Assembly: GCA_949427775.1 (NCBI GenBank)
Contig: CASQEL010000036.1
Span: 1 to 11,033, forward strand
Source: an uncultured Desulfovibrionaceae bacterium
Lineage (GTDB): Bacteria > Desulfobacterota > Desulfovibrionia > Desulfovibrionales > Desulfovibrionaceae
Length of the DNA: 11,033 nt
Direction of reading: 5' to 3'
A program made the position numbers and the translations under genes. This document shows, in pieces, positions 8,019 through 11,033 of the stretch. Under the pieces are notes generated by a model. It saw only the letters and a program-made list of their open reading frames with translations. It made no database searches and was not told where the DNA came from. How positions within the stretch are numbered: position 1 is the stretch's first letter; each line of letters opens with the position of its first letter.

Positions 8019-8054
8019 GGGAAGCCCGCGCGATGGATGTCGCGCGGGCTTCCC
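8019..8054 (+). terminator. Perfect 14-bp stem-loop, probable terminator of the oxidoreductase cassette
   Basis: The arms 8019-8032 and 8041-8054 are exact reverse complements around an 8-base loop. The stem is GC-rich and very stable. It lies about 120 bases after the SDR gene stop. No T-run follows in either direction, so it is either an unconventional terminator, an RNA 3'-end stabiliser, or the 5' hairpin of a transcript started in the AT-rich island just before it. Confidence 0.55.
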
Positions 8055-8186
8055 GCGTTGTGGAGCGGGGGACGGCCATGGAGGCATGCCGCCGCGCTGT
8101 CGGGGCGCACGGTTGTTCAACGACAATGGAATTGGGGGAAACCGTCCGCCACACCCCGGAACATGGGAACCGGAAATCCGCATTTT

Positions 8187-8216
8187 TTGGCAAATTGTGC
8201 AGAACACGGCTATATT
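8187..8216 (+). promoter_or_regulatory. Candidate sigma70 promoter for leader ORF and beta-lactamase-fold/DUF302 gene
   Basis: TTGGCA (8187-8192) and TATATT (8211-8216) each match the consensus at five of six positions with an 18-base spacer. Transcription would start near 8223, a few bases before the GGAGG of the leader ORF. Confidence 0.6.
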
Positions 8217-8244
8217 TTTAGATAAATTTGGAGGATACTCTATT

Positions 8245-8310
8245 ATGGGCTCATTCCCTTATGGGAGCGCCCTTACATATACATCGCATAAAGAGAGATT
8301 GTTATTATGA
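8245..8310 (+). CDS. 21-residue leader peptide ORF overlapping the downstream start
   Basis: An ATG at 8245 is preceded by GGAGG (8230-8234) at a 10-base distance and opens a 21-codon frame encoding MGSFPYGSALTYTSHKER followed by three Leu codons. Its TGA overlaps the ATG of the large gene in an ATGA arrangement at 8307-8310. The large gene has only a weak ribosome-binding site (AGAGAG, 8292-8297), so it may depend on ribosomes that finish the leader. The first codons can fold into a two-part hairpin (8247-8250 with 8269-8272, and 8255-8258 with 8263-8266). The peptide resembles no family I know. The alternative is that the GGAGG and ATG are chance and translation starts only at 8307. Confidence 0.5.
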   Translation: MGSFPYGSALTYTSHKERLLL

Positions 8311-9830
8311 ACATACAGGAAAAAAGGACGCCCAAAGGCAGGGGCAGCGCGGATGTTTCCTATCTGGGAAAAACCATTGACCGGATGATCTGGGAATTTA
8401 TGGAAGAAAAACATATTCCCGGCCTGACTCTCGCCATCGTGCAAGCCCCCTATATTCCCCGCGTGGTGGGGTACGGTTTTTCGGACGTGGGGGAAAAACG
8501 TCTGGCTTCCACCGGCACGGTCTGGCCCATCGGGCCGATTTCCCAGGCGTACGCCGCCGTGGCCGTGATGCAGTTGCACGAACGGGGCAAACTCAAGCTT
8601 GACGACGGCATCGGGCGGTATGTCGAAGGTCTTCCCGGGGATTGGGCGGAATGCACCGTGCTGCAACTGATGCGTCATACTTCCGGTATCCCGGATTACC
8701 GTTTGCATCAGGGATACGACGCGACCGGAGAACACACGCCCGCGCAACTGCTGGCCATGGCCAGGGATCTTCCCCGGAAATTCGAGCCTGATACGGACGT
8801 GGAGCAGAGCGCGACCAATTTTCTGCTGTTGGCGGAGGCTGTGGAGAAGGCGGGCGGCATGTCGTACCATGACTTCATCACCAGGCATCAGATCGAGTAT
8901 CTGAGCCTGAAACACACCTGTTTTTTCGAGGATCTTCCCAGCCTGCACCAGGAGCACGTCGCCGCCGCCGGCAATCTGCACACCTTGTTCAAAGCGGACA
9001 AGATCTACGTGAATCCGGCCGAAGCGGCGGCGGGATACGATGCCGACGGCAAAGCCGTGCCTGTGGTGCGCTCCTCGGCGCTGAAGGGGTTTGCGGATCT
9101 GTGGGCTTCGGCGGAGGACGTCAGTTTCTGGGATATCTGCCTTGCGGGCTCCATTCTGGTGGAAAAACCGGAAAACCGGGCCATTCTCTACAGTCCGTTC
9201 ACCTTGAAAACCGGCAGGAAAGTTCCGGCCATGGTGGGTTGGCAGTTCTACCAGCATCGCGGGCTCATGGACATCAAGGGCAGCGTGCCGGGATTCTCGG
9301 CCTTTCTCAGCCGTTTTACCGATGCCTCGGAACTGGTCTGCGTAACCTTGCTGGGCAACAGGGAAGGCGTGGATTTCAGCAATCTCGGGCGTAAAATCGC
9401 CGGAGCGTTCGGGGATGCGTTGGGCACGGGATACGATGATACTCACCTGGAGCTCTACGAGTGCGTGTATGACGTCGACCAGACCATGGAGCGGATCGAG
9501 CGGGAGCTGCGGCAGCGGAACATTCCCGTGTTCGCCAGTTTCGATCACGGACTGAATGCCCGGGAAGTGAACCTGGCTCTGCGCCCGACGCGGGTAATCG
9601 TGTTCGGCGCGCCTGCCGTGGGTACAAAGCTGATGCAGCGGAATCAAAGCATCGCCGTGGAGTTGCCCCTGCGCTTCGCCGTTTGGGAGGACGAGCGCGG
9701 CAGCGTCTGGCTGGCCTTCCCGAATATGCACAACATGGCGGAAGAATACGGTTTGCAGGGAGATCCCGTGATCGGCAAGATGCGTGATCTGCTGGAAGCC
9801 ATGGCGGTCAAGGTTTCCGGCGCGTATTGA
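8307..9830 (+). CDS. Beta-lactamase-fold domain (apparently inactive) fused to DUF302
   Basis: The 507-residue protein has two domains. Residues 20-375 follow the serine beta-lactamase/esterase family (class C-like, PF00144): TLAIVQAP, the helix AYAAVAVMQLHERGKLKLDDGIGRYV, LMRHTSGIPDY (121-131), NFLLLAEAVEKAGGMSY (171-187), an LSLKHTCFF segment and GSVPGFSAFLSRF (325-337). The catalytic motifs appear lost: SxxK aligns to Pro77-Ile-Ser-Gln80, YxN to Gln167-Ser-Ala169, and the HTG/KTG motif to Ile323-Lys-Gly. Residues about 385-480 are a DUF302 domain (MERIERELRQRNIPVFASFDH, then RVIVFGAPAVGTKLM and LPLRFAVWED). There is no signal peptide, so the protein is cytoplasmic, unlike true beta-lactamases. 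A role in binding a ligand or partner is more likely than hydrolysis. Family assignment is firm; the inactive state is my motif alignment by eye; the function is unknown. Confidence 0.88.
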   Translation: MNIQEKRTPKGRGSADVSYLGKTIDRMIWEFMEEKHIPGLTLAIVQAPYIPRVVGYGFSDVGEKRLASTGTVWPIGPISQAYAAVAVMQLHERGKLKLDDGIGRYVEGLPGDWAECTVLQLMRHTSGIPDYRLHQGYDATGEHTPAQLLAMARDLPRKFEPDTDVEQSATNFLLLAEAVEKAGGMSYHDFITRHQIEYLSLKHTCFFEDLPSLHQEHVAAAGNLHTLFKADKIYVNPAEAAAGYDADGKAVPVVRSSALKGFADLWASAEDVSFWDICLAGSILVEKPENRAILYSPFTLKTGRKVPAMVGWQFYQHRGLMDIKGSVPGFSAFLSRFTDASELVCVTLLGNREGVDFSNLGRKIAGAFGDALGTGYDDTHLELYECVYDVDQTMERIERELRQRNIPVFASFDHGLNAREVNLALRPTRVIVFGAPAVGTKLMQRNQSIAVELPLRFAVWEDERGSVWLAFPNMHNMAEEYGLQGDPVIGKMRDLLEAMAVKVSGAY

Positions 9831-9837
9831 CGTTCCT

Positions 9838-9868
9838 GCCGCGGAACGGACGTCGTCCGTTCCGCGGC
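9838..9868. terminator. Perfect 14-bp palindromic stem-loop between convergent genes
   Basis: Arms 9838-9851 and 9855-9868 are exact reverse complements with a 3-base loop. The structure fills the 39-base gap between the DUF302 fusion and the convergent CI-like gene and ends 2 bases before the latter's stop codon. It would form in transcripts from either side and probably serves as a bidirectional terminator, although neither strand has a T-run after it. Confidence 0.65.
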
Positions 9869-9869
9869 C

Positions 9870-10568
9870 TCAGATATGCTGCAACACCCAGCACACTCTG
9901 CCCAGAAGCGTTCCAGAGCATTTGTTTGAGGCGCGTTGAGGCATGGGCGCGTCGTTCTCCGCTTTTTGGAGAAAGCGCCGTTGCATTGCATCCCAAACAA
10001 AACGCCGCATAACAACGCCTTCATGCGGCAGCAGAACGGCGTAGAGTTTCCCGTCGACAGGCGTTGCGGGGCGGGTGTCCACCCCGGCGTATGCGCCTTT
10101 GCGCAGGGTCGGCGCGGCGGCTTCCGTCTCGGCGAAGAGAACGATGATCCCCGGTTTCGCATAACAAAGCGGCAACATGATACGCCCGATGACAGGGAGG
10201 GAGCGCAGCGGAGTTTTCTTCCAGCTTCCCTTTGTGCTGCGGGGCCGCATGCTGTATACCGGGACGGAAAGCCCCGCCTGCAATTGATAGTCCGGCAGCT
10301 CATCAGGTTTATCCTTCGGAGGGGTGTCGTTTGGGCTATCGTCCGCCTTCGCGCGCAGATAGACGGGACCGGAACCCCGCCGCAGCCAATGCGGGTTTAC
10401 TCCCAGGGTATCAAAGAGCGTGAGATACCATCCCGAGGGAATGGTCTTGCGGGACTTCGTATCAGATATGGAGGACTGTCTGATGCCCAGAATTTTCGCC
10501 AGATCTTCTTGCGTTTTGGTGCGGGTCACTGACTGGATGCGTGCAAAAATTTCTTCAAAATCTTCCAC
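9870..10568 (-). CDS. Phage CI-type transcriptional repressor with S24-like C-terminal domain
   Basis: I chose the GTG at 10568 because AGGGG lies seven bases upstream and the HTH domain begins at once; ATG starts further upstream would add a tail that overlaps the neighbouring gene. The product has 232 residues. Residues 2-72 are a CI-repressor helix-turn-helix (PF07022-like): FEEIFARIQSVTRTKTQED, then LAKILGIRQSSISDTKSRK with the recognition helix, and NPHWLRRGSGPVYL. After a Pro- and Asp-rich linker (73-100) comes an S24/LexA-like domain. Its usual nucleophile motif (D/E-S-M-x-P-T) reads E-A-A-A-P-T (149-154), so Ser is replaced by Ala150, and the usual Lys aligns to Arg188. Self-cleavage is therefore unlikely, and the domain probably serves for oligomerisation. 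It follows the small XRE gene by 22 bases, so the two regulators form one operon. It could belong to a prophage beyond the window or be a domesticated regulator. Confidence 0.85.
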   Translation of the reverse strand: MEDFEEIFARIQSVTRTKTQEDLAKILGIRQSSISDTKSRKTIPSGWYLTLFDTLGVNPHWLRRGSGPVYLRAKADDSPNDTPPKDKPDELPDYQLQAGLSVPVYSMRPRSTKGSWKKTPLRSLPVIGRIMLPLCYAKPGIIVLFAETEAAAPTLRKGAYAGVDTRPATPVDGKLYAVLLPHEGVVMRRFVWDAMQRRFLQKAENDAPMPQRASNKCSGTLLGRVCWVLQHI

Positions 10569-10590
10569 GGGATTTCCCCTATCATAAGAA

Positions 10591-10857
10591 TTACTCTTCC
10601 TTACGTGATGCGGACTCAACTTCCGTCTCATGCATGAGTCTGTCCATCTCATTGAGCAATTCGCCGGGAGGAATCCCCAATGCCCGGCCAAGGCGGACAA
10701 TCATTCCCGCACGAGGTTCCCGGAATGATTTTTCCAGTTTGTATAGATATTCCTCTGAAAGTCCGGCCCGTTTTGCAACTTCATACCGCGAGATACTGAG
10801 ACGTTTGCGTATGCGTGTAAGAGCTGCACCGAAAAAACAGGGCCGAATTTGTTTCAT
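10591..10857 (-). CDS. Small XRE-family helix-turn-helix regulator
   Basis: The protein has 88 residues and is essentially one Cro/C1-type DNA-binding domain. The core runs from about residue 11 (ALTRIRKRLSISRYEVAKRA) through GLSEEYLYKLEKSFREP, which holds the recognition helix, to LGRALGIPPGELL (56-68). The last 20 residues are charged and probably disordered. There is no sensor or oligomerisation domain, as in small phage or plasmid repressors. The ATG at 10857 sits only one base after GGGAG, which is unusually close; the same bases belong to an imperfect palindrome (10860-10874). The gene is the first of a two-regulator operon with the CI-type repressor. It is probably autoregulated from the AT-rich region to its right, which is inference. 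Confidence 0.85.
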   Translation of the reverse strand: MKQIRPCFFGAALTRIRKRLSISRYEVAKRAGLSEEYLYKLEKSFREPRAGMIVRLGRALGIPPGELLNEMDRLMHETEVESASRKEE

Positions 10858-11033
10858 ACTCCCTGTATACGGGAATAAATGAAGAGTTGTACCAGTCCAA
10901 AAAGACCGGTATTACTTGTCATCCAATTATGCGGAAAATATCTTCACTACTTTCTACATTTTATTTATTGTAAAAACATGGAATATTCTTCGGCATACTT
11001 TTTTGGACAAGCCCTTGTCGGAATCTGCAAACG
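10858..11033. promoter_or_regulatory. AT-rich upstream region of the regulator operon with short inverted repeats
   Basis: This region at the right edge has no gene and is much richer in A and T than the rest of the window. It contains an imperfect palindrome TCCCTGTATACGGGA (10860-10874) over the XRE ribosome-binding site, a 14-base inverted repeat GACAAG-CC-CTTGTC (11006-11019) with a further CTTGTC at 10915-10920, and a long-range inverted pair (10895-10904 with 10998-11008, one bulged base). These are candidate operators. No promoter with good -35 and -10 boxes could be singled out. Confidence 0.45.

Larger units (their letters stand above)
7902..8244. other. Intergenic region upstream of the leader ORF
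   Basis: The 343 bases hold an AT-rich island (about 7985-8015), a perfect stem-loop (8019-8054), GC-rich sequence without convincing coding content (8055-8160), and the promoter candidate at 8187-8216. Several open frames cross the region in both directions, but they are arginine-rich, lack well-placed ribosome-binding sites and look like by-products of GC-rich DNA. Confidence 0.6.

Noticed and set aside
8033..8221. 62-codon ORF starting in the hairpin loop
   Set aside because: The only ribosome-binding-like sequence is 14 bases away and its ATG would be held in a 14-bp hairpin; the composition is that of a chance frame.
9207..9215. KTG tripeptide (residues 301-303) in the beta-lactamase-fold protein as the third catalytic motif
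   Set aside because: It lies before the strand that aligns with the GW segment of the family; the true third motif position is the I-K-G just before SVPGF.
8259..9731. Leftward 490-codon open frame antisense to the beta-lactamase-fold gene
   Set aside because: Its His/Gln/Arg-rich product has no family features; the plus strand carries two clear domains.

Overview
The window is GC-rich chromosomal DNA with AT-rich promoter islands. I think it comes from a Desulfovibrio-like sulfate-reducing bacterium (Desulfovibrionaceae). This is an impression from the style of the CI-like repressor, the variant MnmA motifs, the split LysO and the base composition; there is no rRNA or marker gene to prove it. 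Twelve protein-coding genes, one leader mini-ORF and several strong stem-loops can be supported.

Left half, minus strand (1-4701), read from right to left. A NYN/LabA-type ribonuclease-like protein is followed 9 bases later by a two-gene LysO-type amino-acid exporter whose halves overlap by 4 bases. After a 162-base gap with a TTGACA promoter candidate comes a polar amino acid ABC importer (binding protein, permease, ATPase). A perfect 13-bp stem-loop lies between binding protein and permease. The ATPase is followed 2 bases later by a tRNA 2-thiouridylase (mnmA-type) that runs off the left edge. This half therefore holds amino-acid export, amino-acid import and RNA-directed enzymes.

Middle, plus strand (5029-7901). 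A tight cassette encodes a small unrecognised protein with a membrane-like C-terminal helix, a GMC-type FAD oxidoreductase whose start overlaps it by 23 bases, and an atypical short-chain dehydrogenase/epimerase-like protein 4 bases further on. The three probably act in one redox pathway, perhaps on a sugar or lipid; the substrate cannot be read from the sequence.

Right part. After a 343-base gap with a perfect 14-bp stem-loop and a good sigma70-type promoter comes a 21-codon leader ORF whose stop overlaps the start of a 507-residue fusion. The fusion joins a beta-lactamase-fold domain, whose catalytic Ser, Lys, Tyr and Asn positions all appear replaced, to a DUF302 domain. This is the most unusual item in the window. 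A perfect 14-bp palindromic stem-loop separates it from two convergent regulator genes on the minus strand: an 88-residue XRE protein, then a phage CI-type repressor with an S24-like C-terminus whose catalytic dyad also appears lost. The AT-rich 176 bases at the right edge lie upstream of these regulators and hold short inverted repeats that could be operators.
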